Below are positions 56,606 to 64,000 of a stretch of 64,000 nucleotides of DNA, one piece after another; position 1 is the first letter of the stretch, and every line of letters begins with the position of its first letter. Below the pieces are notes generated by a model that had not been told where the DNA came from, did not search any database, and saw nothing but the letters and a program-made list of their open reading frames with translations. The DNA lies in the NCBI RefSeq assembly GCF_001750725.1, contig NZ_CP017279.1, positions 2,976,001 to 3,040,000 on the forward strand, written 5' to 3'. The position numbers were made by a program, and so were the translations under genes. This DNA is from Enterobacter ludwigii. GTDB lineage: Bacteria; Pseudomonadota; Gammaproteobacteria; Enterobacterales; Enterobacteriaceae.

Positions 56606-57367
56606 CTAACCTTCCTGTTCCGGCGTCCCCGAATAAATATCAAACCGGTGCCCTTTGGTAACCACCGCATTGGCCGTGGCCACGTCCGCCAGCGGCGGCG
56701 CATAGTCCGGACGTTTCACCACCACGCGCTTCGTGGCGAGCTGACGAGCAGGTGCCAGCAAACCATCCGCGTCTAAATCCGGCCCGACCAGCGACTGGAA
56801 CACCCGCATCTCTTTCTTCACCAGCGCGCTTTTCTGCTTATGCGGGAACATCGGGTCGAGGTAGACCACCTGTGGACGCGGAGTGATATCGGTCAGCGCC
56901 GTCAGGCTGGAGGCGTGAATCAACTGCAAGCGCGCCTGCAGCCACAGTCCAATCTCCGGGTCGGCATAGCCGCGCGTCAGCCCGTCGTCGAGCAGCGCGG
57001 CCACGACCGGATTGCGCTCCAGCATCCGCACGTGACACCCTACCGAGGCCAGGACAAACGCATCGCGCCCTAAACCCGCCGTGGCATCCACCACGTCCGG
57101 AAGATAGCTTCCTTTGACGCCAACCGCTTTGGCAACCGCTTCACCGCGACCGCCGCCGAACTTGCGCCGGTGCGCCATGGCGCCCCCCACAAAATCGACA
57201 AATATCCCGCCGAGCCTGGGTTCGTCACGCTTACGTAATTCCAGATGCGCCGGCGTCATCACCAGCGCCATCAGGTTTTCATCATCATGCTCCAGCCCCC
57301 AGCGGGCGGCCAGAACAGATAAGGCGCCGTCTCCGGCGCCTGTTTCATCGACTAAACAAATCTTCAC
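56606..57367 (-). CDS. rsmJ: 16S rRNA m2G1516 methyltransferase RsmJ
   Basis: 253 residues from the GTG at 57367, where E. coli RsmJ homology begins (250 residues). The SAM motif [15 protein letters not shown] and the catalytic [13 protein letters not shown] are intact. It modifies G1516 in the 3' minor domain of 16S rRNA. It starts 7 bp after the prlC stop, so both may be one transcript. Confidence 0.95.
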   Translation of the reverse strand: MKICLVDETGAGDGALSVLAARWGLEHDDENLMALVMTPAHLELRKRDEPRLGGIFVDFVGGAMAHRRKFGGGRGEAVAKAVGVKGSYLPDVVDATAGLGRDAFVLASVGCHVRMLERNPVVAALLDDGLTRGYADPEIGLWLQARLQLIHASSLTALTDITPRPQVVYLDPMFPHKQKSALVKKEMRVFQSLVGPDLDADGLLAPARQLATKRVVVKRPDYAPPLADVATANAVVTKGHRFDIYSGTPEQEG

Positions 57368-57374
57368 GTAACGG

Positions 57375-59417
57375 TTAGCCTTTAATTCCGTAGTGCTCAA
57401 GCATCGCATCCAGCTGCGGCTCACGGCCACGGAAGCGTTTGAACAGCACCATTGGCTCTTCAGAACCGCCGCGCGTCAGGATGTTATCAAGGAACGACTG
57501 GCCGGTTTCACGGTTGAAAATGCCCTCTTCTTCAAAGCGAGAGAACGCATCCGCCGCCAGCACGTCGGCCCACAGGTAGCTGTAATAGCCTGCCGCATAG
57601 CCGCCCGCGAAGATATGGCTGAACGCGTGCGGGAAGCGGCCCCAGGTTGGGCCAGGAATAACGGCGACCTGCTTTTTGATCTCGGCCAGCGTCTCGAGGA
57701 TTTTCGCCCCCTGCTCCGGACTAAACTCGGCGTGCAGACGGAAGTCGAACAGGCCGAACTCCAGCTGGCGCAGGATAAACATCGCCGCCTGGTAGTTTTT
57801 CGCCGCCAGCATTTTATCCAGCAGTTCTTTCGGCAGCGGTTCGCCGGTTTCGTAATGGCCGGAGATGAACGCCAGCGCGTCCGGCTCCCAGCACCAGTTT
57901 TCCATAAACTGGCTTGGCAGTTCGACCGCATCCCATGGCACACCGCTGATACCGGCAACGCCTGCGGTTTCGATACGGGTCAGCATATGGTGCAGGCCGT
58001 GGCCGAACTCGTGGAACAGGGTAATCACTTCGTCATGGGTAAACAGCGCAGGTTTGCCATTCACCGGACGGTTGAAGTTACAGGTCAGGTACGCCACCGG
58101 CTTCTGCAGGGAGCCGTCCGCTTTACGCATCTGCCCGACGCAATCATCCATCCATGCTCCGCCGCGTTTGTTCTCGCGAGCGTACAGATCCAGGTAGAAG
58201 CTCCCGCGCAGCTCGTTCTTCTCGTCATACAGTTCGAAGAAGCGCACGTCCGGATGCCAGACGTCGATGTCGGTACGTTCTTTGGCGGTGATCCCGTAAA
58301 TGCGTTTAACCACTTCAAACAGACCGTTAACGGCTTTGTTTTCCGGGAAGTAAGGACGCAGCTGCTCATCGCTGATGCTGTAAAGGTGCTGTTTCTGTTT
58401 TTCACTGTACCAGGCGATATCCCACGGCTGCAGCTCGTCGACACCGTATTCCGCTTTCGCGAAGGCGCGCAGCTGTGCCAGCTCTTTCTCGCCCTGCGGA
58501 CGCGCACGTTTCGCCAGGTCAGTCAGGAAATCGAGGACCTGCTGTGGATTTTCCGCCATTTTGGTGGCGAGGGATTTGGAAGCGTAGCTCTCAAAGCCCA
58601 GCAGCTGTGCCAGCTCGTGACGCAGCGCGAGGATTTCAGCCATCACCGGGCTGTTATCCCACTTACCGGCATTCGGGCCCTGATCGGAGGCGCGGGTGCT
58701 GTACGCACGGTACATCTCTTCGCGCAGCGCCTGATTGTCGCAGTAGGTCATGACCGGCAGGTAGCTCGGGATGTCCAGGGTTAAGAGGAAACCTTCCTGC
58801 TCTTTCGCTTCGGCCTGCGCTTTCGCCGCCGCCAGCGCGCTTTCCGGCATACCGGCCAGCTCGGCTTCGTCGGTAATCAGCTTCGTCCAGCCCATGGTCG
58901 CGTCCAGCACGTTGTTGCTGTACTGGTTGCCCAGCTCAGACAGACGGGCCGCAATTTCACCGTAACGGGTCTGTTTCTCTTTCGGCAAACCAATGCCGGA
59001 GAGTTCGAAATCACGCAGAGCGTTATCGACCGATTTTTTCTGCGCGGTGTTGAGTTCGGCATAGTGGTCGCCATCGCGCAGGTCGCGATAGGCTTTGTAC
59101 AGCCCCTCGTGTTGACCAACCCAGGTGCTGTACTCAGAGAGCAACGGCAGGGTTTGTTCATACGCTTCACGGAGTTCCGGGCTGTTTTTCACTGAATTCA
59201 GATGGCTTACCGGGGAGAAGAGGCGTCCCAGCACGTCATCCACTTCGGCCAGCGGCTGACACAGATTTTCCCAGGTGTACGGCGCGCCCTGCGCCACCAC
59301 GCTTTCTACCGCCGCTCGGCAGTTGTCCAGCGCCTGTGTTACGGCTGGAACCACATGCTCAGGGCGGATTTTAGAAAACGGTGGCAACGAAAAAGGCGTC
59401 AGTAATGGATTGGTCAT
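57375..59417 (-). CDS. prlC: Oligopeptidase A PrlC
   Basis: 680 residues from the ATG at 59417, the exact E. coli length; a longer start at 59456 is rejected. M3 metallopeptidase with the zinc motif HEFGHGLHH near 469. It degrades short peptides, including cleaved signal peptides, in the cytosol. Preceded by a convincing sigma-32 promoter and followed closely by rsmJ. Confidence 0.97.
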   Translation of the reverse strand: MTNPLLTPFSLPPFSKIRPEHVVPAVTQALDNCRAAVESVVAQGAPYTWENLCQPLAEVDDVLGRLFSPVSHLNSVKNSPELREAYEQTLPLLSEYSTWVGQHEGLYKAYRDLRDGDHYAELNTAQKKSVDNALRDFELSGIGLPKEKQTRYGEIAARLSELGNQYSNNVLDATMGWTKLITDEAELAGMPESALAAAKAQAEAKEQEGFLLTLDIPSYLPVMTYCDNQALREEMYRAYSTRASDQGPNAGKWDNSPVMAEILALRHELAQLLGFESYASKSLATKMAENPQQVLDFLTDLAKRARPQGEKELAQLRAFAKAEYGVDELQPWDIAWYSEKQKQHLYSISDEQLRPYFPENKAVNGLFEVVKRIYGITAKERTDIDVWHPDVRFFELYDEKNELRGSFYLDLYARENKRGGAWMDDCVGQMRKADGSLQKPVAYLTCNFNRPVNGKPALFTHDEVITLFHEFGHGLHHMLTRIETAGVAGISGVPWDAVELPSQFMENWCWEPDALAFISGHYETGEPLPKELLDKMLAAKNYQAAMFILRQLEFGLFDFRLHAEFSPEQGAKILETLAEIKKQVAVIPGPTWGRFPHAFSHIFAGGYAAGYYSYLWADVLAADAFSRFEEEGIFNRETGQSFLDNILTRGGSEEPMVLFKRFRGREPQLDAMLEHYGIKG

Positions 59418-59478
59418 AAACGCTGTCCTGTTGAATAAGATGAATGAAGCGCGCATCCGGCGCTGTGCATACGCGATC

Positions 59479-59509
59479 TAGAATGGGGATAAGTGTAGAG
59501 GATTTCAAT
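59479..59509 (-). promoter_or_regulatory. prlC sigma-32 (heat shock) promoter
   Basis: On the minus strand ATTGAAA (59503-59509) and CCCCATTCTA (59479-59488) are separated by 14 bases, a near-consensus sigma-32 promoter. prlC (opdA) is a known heat-shock gene in E. coli. Confidence 0.85.
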
Positions 59510-59575
59510 GCCAGACGTTGCGCTTTCGCGGCAGGATAAACTTTTCTGTATACTGTGGCGATACGCTCTATTTTT

Positions 59576-59606
59576 GCCCGATGGCGCTACGCTTATCAGG
59601 CCTACG
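59576..59606. repeat. Classical REP element upstream of rlmJ
   Basis: GCCCGATGGCGCTACGCTTA... to GGCCTACG matches the E. coli REP consensus (GCC-GATG-CG--GC----CGTCTTATC-GGCCTAC). It lies 25 bp before the rlmJ start, in its leader, and is distinct from the CCCTCTCC family. Confidence 0.75.
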
Positions 59607-59631
59607 TTTACTACCTGGAACACAATCATTC

Positions 59632-60474
59632 ATGCTCAGTTATCGCCACAGCTTTCACGCAGGCAACCACGCCGACGTCCTTAAACACACCGTTCAGAGC
59701 CTGATCATTGAATCACTCAAAGAGAAAGATAAACCGTTTCTCTATCTGGACACCCACGCGGGCGCGGGACGTTATCAGCTGAGCGGCGAACATGCCGAAC
59801 GCACCGGGGAATACCTGGAAGGGATCGCCCGCATCTGGCAGCAGGACGACCTGCCGGCAGAGCTGGAGCCCTACATTGGTGTGGTGAATCATTTTAACCG
59901 CAACGGCCAGCTGCGCTACTACCCTGGCTCGCCGTTGATTGCCCGCCAGCTGCTGCGCGAGCAGGACAGCCTTCAGCTGACCGAGCTGCACCCAAGCGAC
60001 TTCCCGCTGCTGCGTTCTGAATTCCAGAAAGACAGCCGCGCCCGTGTGGAAAAGGCGGATGGCTACCAGCAGCTGAAGGCCAAACTGCCGCCGGTATCCC
60101 GTCGCGGTCTGGTGCTGATCGACCCACCTTATGAGATCAAAACCGACTATCAGGCGGTAGTGAGCGGTATTAACGACGGCTACAAACGCTTTGCGACGGG
60201 CACCTATGCCCTGTGGTATCCGGTGGTGCTGCGTGCGCAAATTAAACGTATGATCAAAGACCTGGAAGCGACCGGTATCCGCAAAATTCTGCAAATTGAA
60301 CTGGCCGTGCGCCCGGACAGCGACCAGCGCGGCATGACCGCTTCCGGCATGATTGTGATCAACCCGCCATGGAAGCTCGAAGCGCAGATGAACAACGTGC
60401 TGCCGTGGCTGCACAAGACGCTGGTGCCGGCCGGAACGGGCCATGCCACCGTCAGTTGGATCGTGCCGGAGTAA
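59632..60474 (+). CDS. rlmJ: 23S rRNA m6A2030 methyltransferase RlmJ
   Basis: 280 residues from the ATG at 59632, the E. coli length. N-terminal SYRHSFHAGNHADVLKH is conserved, and the catalytic motif LIDPPYE contains Asp164. It methylates A2030 of 23S rRNA before 50S assembly. Divergent from prlC. A REP element sits in its leader. Confidence 0.96.
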   Translation: MLSYRHSFHAGNHADVLKHTVQSLIIESLKEKDKPFLYLDTHAGAGRYQLSGEHAERTGEYLEGIARIWQQDDLPAELEPYIGVVNHFNRNGQLRYYPGSPLIARQLLREQDSLQLTELHPSDFPLLRSEFQKDSRARVEKADGYQQLKAKLPPVSRRGLVLIDPPYEIKTDYQAVVSGINDGYKRFATGTYALWYPVVLRAQIKRMIKDLEATGIRKILQIELAVRPDSDQRGMTASGMIVINPPWKLEAQMNNVLPWLHKTLVPAGTGHATVSWIVPE

Positions 60475-60545
60475 TCGCAGTCATCGGTGGAAACTATTGA
60501 TTTCAGGTATACAATCGCGGCAATTCACGATTAAGGATAAAAGCT

Positions 60546-61898
60546 ATGACTAAGCATTATGACTACATCGCAATCGGCGGCGGCAGCGGCGGCATCGCCT
60601 CCATCAACCGCGCGGCCATGTATGGCCAGAAATGTGCGCTGATCGAAGCCAAAGCGCTGGGCGGCACCTGCGTCAACGTGGGTTGTGTACCGAAGAAAGT
60701 GATGTGGCATGCGGCCCAAATCCGTGAAGCAATCCATATGTATGGCCCGGATTACGGCTTTGACACCACCATCAATAACTTTGACTGGAACAAGCTGATC
60801 GCCAGCCGTACTGCCTATATCGACCGTATTCATACCTCGTACGACAATGTGCTGGGCAAGAACAACGTCGATGTTATTCATGGTTTTGCGCGCTTTGTTG
60901 ATGCGAAGACGATCGAAGTTAACGGTGAGACGATCACTGCCGATCACATCCTGATCGCGACCGGCGGGCGTCCGAGCCACCCGGATATTCCCGGTGTGGA
61001 ATACGGTATCGACTCCGACGGTTTCTTCGAGCTGCCTGCTCTGCCAGAACGTGTTGCCGTGGTGGGCGCGGGATACATCGCCGTAGAACTGGCCGGTGTG
61101 ATTAATGGCCTGGGCGCAGAAACGCACCTGTTCGTGCGTAAACACGCGCCGCTGCGCAACTTTGACCCGCTGATCGTCGATACGCTGGTCGAAGTGATGA
61201 ATACCGAAGGCCCAACGCTGCACACCCACGCCGTGCCAAAAGCGGTCGTGAAAAATGCAGACGGTAGCCTGACGCTTGAGCTGGAAGATGGCCGTAGCCA
61301 GACCGTGGATTGCCTGATCTGGGCGATTGGTCGTGAACCGGCTAACGACAACTTCAACCTGGCGGCGACGGGCGTTAAAACCGATGAGAAAGGGTATATC
61401 GTTGTCGATAAATTCCAGAACACCAGCGTTCCGGGCATTTACGCGGTGGGCGATAACACCGGTGCGGTCGAACTGACGCCGGTTGCGGTTGCCGCGGGCC
61501 GTCGCCTCTCTGAGCGTCTGTTTAACAACAAACCGGAAGAGCATCTGGACTACAGTAACATTCCGACCGTGGTCTTCAGCCACCCGCCAATCGGCACAGT
61601 GGGCTTAACAGAACCTCAGGCGCGCGAGCAGTATGGCGACGACCAGGTAAAAGTGTATAAATCCGCGTTCACCGCGATGTATACCGCCGTCACCTCTCAC
61701 CGTCAGCCATGCCGCATGAAGCTGGTCTGCGTGGGTCCGGAAGAGAAGATTGTCGGTATCCACGGCATTGGCTTTGGCATGGACGAGATCCTGCAGGGCT
61801 TCGCCGTGGCACTGAAAATGGGTGCCACCAAGAAAGACTTCGATAACACCGTTGCGATCCACCCGACAGCGGCCGAAGAATTTGTCACCATGCGTTAA
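60546..61898 (+). CDS. gor: Glutathione reductase
   Basis: 450 residues, as in E. coli. FAD motif [17 protein letters not shown], redox cysteines Cys42 and Cys47 in [18 protein letters not shown] motif [12 protein letters not shown], and the catalytic His in IHPTAAEEF. It keeps cytosolic glutathione reduced with NADPH. A -10-like TATACAAT (60508-60515) without a good -35 precedes it, which would fit activation by OxyR. It is followed by its own terminator. Confidence 0.97.
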   Translation: MTKHYDYIAIGGGSGGIASINRAAMYGQKCALIEAKALGGTCVNVGCVPKKVMWHAAQIREAIHMYGPDYGFDTTINNFDWNKLIASRTAYIDRIHTSYDNVLGKNNVDVIHGFARFVDAKTIEVNGETITADHILIATGGRPSHPDIPGVEYGIDSDGFFELPALPERVAVVGAGYIAVELAGVINGLGAETHLFVRKHAPLRNFDPLIVDTLVEVMNTEGPTLHTHAVPKAVVKNADGSLTLELEDGRSQTVDCLIWAIGREPANDNFNLAATGVKTDEKGYIVVDKFQNTSVPGIYAVGDNTGAVELTPVAVAAGRRLSERLFNNKPEEHLDYSNIPTVVFSHPPIGTVGLTEPQAREQYGDDQVKVYKSAFTAMYTAVTSHRQPCRMKLVCVGPEEKIVGIHGIGFGMDEILQGFAVALKMGATKKDFDNTVAIHPTAAEEFVTMR

Positions 61899-61905
61899 GC
61901 AAAAT

Positions 61906-61930
61906 GCCCCTCTGCGGAGGGGCGTTTGTT
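61906..61930 (+). terminator. gor intrinsic terminator
   Basis: GCCCCTC-TGCG-GAGGGGC (61906-61923) followed by GTTTGTT. Confidence 0.92.
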
Positions 61931-62169
61931 TCAGACATAAATCGTTGCACAACGAATGCTCTGAATTATTTGCCCCATAAATCTTTCTCAAAATCCCTTT
62001 TAGCCTTTATTTTTCAGGCAATTACTGTTTTAACTCCGCAAATACCCCGCGTTTAAAAACGTGATCAACCGCACATTTCCCTCAGCCAACACCGAAGCGA
62101 ATGTCTACGCTTATAAGACGCCCGGAAAAAACTGTTATTTTGAACACACAACCGGAGGTCCTTATCGCC

Positions 62170-63819
62170 ATGTTCAACCAGAAACTACAGGCTGCCGAGA
62201 ACATCGAGTTCGAGATTGCAGAAGAGCTGCGCTACGAGACCGATCCCTGCGAGTTAAAACTGGATGAAATGATTGAGGCGGAGCCGGAACCCGAAATGAT
62301 TGAGGGGCTACCCGCCTCTGATGCTCTGACGCCCGCCGATCGCTATCTGGAACTGTTCGAGCACGTGCAGTCGACACGGCTGTTTGCGGACAGCAAAACC
62401 TTCCCCGACTGTGCCCCGAAGATGGATCCTCTGGATATTCTGATCCGCTATCGCAAGGTCAGGCGCCACCGGGATTTCGACCTGCGCCGGTTCGTGGAGA
62501 ACCACTTCTGGCTGCCAGAGACCTATACCACGGAATATGTCTCCGACCCCGGCCTGTCGCTAAAAGAGCACATTGACAGCCTGTGGCCCGTGCTGACGCG
62601 CGAGCCGCAGGACCACATCCCCTGGTCTTCTCTGCTGGCGCTGCCGCAGGCCTATATCGTGCCCGGCGGGCGTTTTAGCGAGACCTATTACTGGGATTCC
62701 TACTTCTCCATGCTGGGTCTGGCAGAGAGCGGACGTAACGATCTGCTGAAATGTATGGCGGATAACTTCGCGTGGTTGATTGAACGCTACGGCCATATCC
62801 CGAACGGTAACCGTACCTATTATCTCAGCCGCTCCCAGCCGCCGGTATTTGCCCTGATGGTGGAGCTGTTTGAAGAGGATGGTGTGCGCGGTGCAAAGCG
62901 CTACCTTGAACACCTCAAAATGGAGCATGCATTCTGGATGGACGGGGCGGAATCGCTGCTGCTTAATCAGGCCTATCGCAGCGCGGTGCGTATGCCGGAT
63001 GGCTCGCTGTTAAACCGCTACTGGGACGACCGTGACACGCCGCGTGATGAATCATGGATTGAGGATGTGGAAACCGCCCGTCACTCTGGCCGTCCGCCGA
63101 ATGAGGTTTATCGCGATTTGCGCGCAGGCGCGGCCTCCGGCTGGGATTACTCCTCGCGCTGGCTGCGGGAGCCTGGCCGACTTGCCAGCATCCGCACCAC
63201 GCAATTTATCCCTATCGATTTGAACGCGTTCCTGTTCAAGCTGGAAAGCGCGATCGCCAATATTTCGGCATCGAAAGGGGATAAAGAGACCGCGGAACTG
63301 TTCCGCCAGAAAGCCAGCGATCGCCGCGCCGCGGTGAACCGGTATCTGTGGGATGACGAGAATGGCTGTTACCGTGACTACGACTGGCGCCGCGAGGTCA
63401 TGGCGCTGTTCTCAGCGGCGAGCATTGTGCCGCTGTACGTTGGCATGGCGACCCACGAGCAGGCTGAACGCTTGTCTGATGCGGTAAAAGCACGTCTGCT
63501 GACGCCGGGCGGGATTCTGGCCACCGAGTACGAGACCGGCGAGCAGTGGGATAAACCCAACGGCTGGGCGCCGCTGCAGTGGATGGCGATTCAGGGCTTC
63601 AAACAGTACGGCAATGACTCGCTGGGTGATGAGATTGCCTGGAGCTGGCTGCAGACGGTGAATCATTTCTATAAAGCCCACCATAAGCTGATTGAGAAAT
63701 ATCACATCGCCAGCAGTACGCCGCGCGAAGGGGGCGGGGGTGAGTACCCGCTGCAGGATGGCTTCGGCTGGACTAACGGCGTGGTACGGCGGTTGATAGG
63801 GTTGTATGGGGAGCCGTGA
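62170..63819 (+). CDS. treF: Cytoplasmic trehalase TreF
   Basis: 549 residues from the ATG at 62170 (after GGAGG at 11 bases), the same length as E. coli TreF; the longer open frame from 62101 is rejected. Glycoside hydrolase family 37 signatures [15 protein letters not shown] (near 164) and [14 protein letters not shown] (near 458) plus GGGGEY are present. No signal peptide, unlike periplasmic TreA. It splits trehalose to glucose when osmotic stress ends; in E. coli it is partly RpoS-dependent. It follows gor directly, whereas K-12 has the ars and acid-fitness genes between. Confidence 0.96.
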   Translation: MFNQKLQAAENIEFEIAEELRYETDPCELKLDEMIEAEPEPEMIEGLPASDALTPADRYLELFEHVQSTRLFADSKTFPDCAPKMDPLDILIRYRKVRRHRDFDLRRFVENHFWLPETYTTEYVSDPGLSLKEHIDSLWPVLTREPQDHIPWSSLLALPQAYIVPGGRFSETYYWDSYFSMLGLAESGRNDLLKCMADNFAWLIERYGHIPNGNRTYYLSRSQPPVFALMVELFEEDGVRGAKRYLEHLKMEHAFWMDGAESLLLNQAYRSAVRMPDGSLLNRYWDDRDTPRDESWIEDVETARHSGRPPNEVYRDLRAGAASGWDYSSRWLREPGRLASIRTTQFIPIDLNAFLFKLESAIANISASKGDKETAELFRQKASDRRAAVNRYLWDDENGCYRDYDWRREVMALFSAASIVPLYVGMATHEQAERLSDAVKARLLTPGGILATEYETGEQWDKPNGWAPLQWMAIQGFKQYGNDSLGDEIAWSWLQTVNHFYKAHHKLIEKYHIASSTPREGGGGEYPLQDGFGWTNGVVRRLIGLYGEP

Positions 63820-63847
63820 CCTTCTGCGGTCTGATGCCCGTATCCAT

Positions 63848-63868
63848 CCCTCTCCTGCCGGGAGAGGG
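63848..63868. repeat. REP-like palindrome, copy 5
   Basis: CCCTCTCC-TGCC-GGGAGAGGG between the converging ends of treF and the partial gene at the window end. Confidence 0.8.
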
Positions 63869-63879
63869 AGAAGACAGGA

Positions 63880-64000
63880 TTAACGAATCACTTCATAAAT
63901 GGCGGTCTGGATGGACTGCCATTTTTTTGTGGTGGCATCCGGCTGTGATTGTGCCCGACGCGTCGCCAAATCCAGATCATGCTGCTGGCGCTTCACCACG
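63880..64000 (-). CDS. C-terminus of an unidentified protein, cut by window
   Basis: About 39 C-terminal residues are readable, ending AIYEVIR before a TAA at 63880-63882; the charged segment DLATRRAQSQPDATTKKW precedes it. I do not recognise it. It converges with treF across a REP-like hairpin. The frame is open to the window edge, with composition like its neighbours, so it is probably real. Confidence 0.55.
   Translation of the reverse strand, partial: VVKRQQHDLDLATRRAQSQPDATTKKWQSIQTAIYEVIR

Noticed and set aside
57393-58784. 463-codon open frame on the plus strand
   Set aside because: It is antisense to prlC, whose full-length conserved protein explains the region; the frame is a codon-bias shadow.
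60531-61583. 350-codon open frame on the minus strand
   Set aside because: Antisense to gor, which is fully conserved; no family resemblance or binding site.

Overview
The window is chromosomal DNA from a gamma-proteobacterium of the Enterobacteriaceae. Gene content, protein lengths and order match Enterobacter or a close relative such as Lelliottia better than E. coli; this placement is inferred, with no database search. The backbone is the E. coli K-12 76-78 min region: rpoH-ftsX-ftsE-ftsY, rsmD-yhhL-yhhM-yhhN-zntA, tusA-yhhQ-dcrB-yhhS-yhhT, acpT, and later yhiN-pitA-uspB-uspA-rsmJ-prlC-rlmJ-gor-treF. Accessory modules sit between these backbone blocks. Compared with K-12, nikABCDE-R and rhsB are absent after acpT, dtpB is absent between uspA and rsmJ, and the ars/acid-fitness genes are absent between gor and treF. 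I see no tRNA, rRNA, insertion sequence, prophage or CRISPR array.

Region by region. 1-463 holds the 5' part of a GabT/PuuE-type aminotransferase. 599-4890 is rpoH and the ftsYEX operon, with a sigma-E promoter and a DnaA box ahead of rpoH. 5018-9311 runs rsmD to zntA, with a perfect 22-bp ZntR-type operator. 9354-12143 is an inserted dctP-dctQ-dctM TRAP transporter with a KdgR-like operator and no local regulator. 12335-16455 is the tusA-yhhT backbone. 16779-31863 is a complete aryl polyene (APE) pigment cluster: a lipoprotein gene plus apeB to apeR, followed directly by acpT (31866), the phosphopantetheinyl transferase that is an orphan in K-12.

32416-39809 is the arnBCADTEF operon for 4-amino-4-deoxy-L-arabinose modification of lipid A, read from a PmrA box. 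40129-42444 is a phenolic acid decarboxylase, a divergent LysR regulator and a short-chain dehydrogenase. 42449-44953 holds an NlpC/P60 peptidase, a HAD phosphatase and a TerC family protein with a long terminator-bearing leader. 45610-52428 is a compact chaperone-usher fimbrial operon (pilin, chaperone, usher, two-domain adhesin) that ends in a secreted FG-GAP beta-propeller protein. 52495 to the end is backbone again, with a sigma-32 promoter at prlC.

How the genes fit together. Three neighbouring accessory modules remodel the cell surface: APE pigments in the outer membrane, L-Ara4N on lipid A, and a fimbria. Stress and detoxification genes surround them (rpoH, zntA, padC, uspA/uspB, gor, prlC). 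The least explained object is the integrin-alpha-like FG-GAP protein encoded as the last gene of the fimbrial operon. A family of at least five CCCTCTCC/GGGAGAGGG palindromes (REP-like) is scattered between genes.
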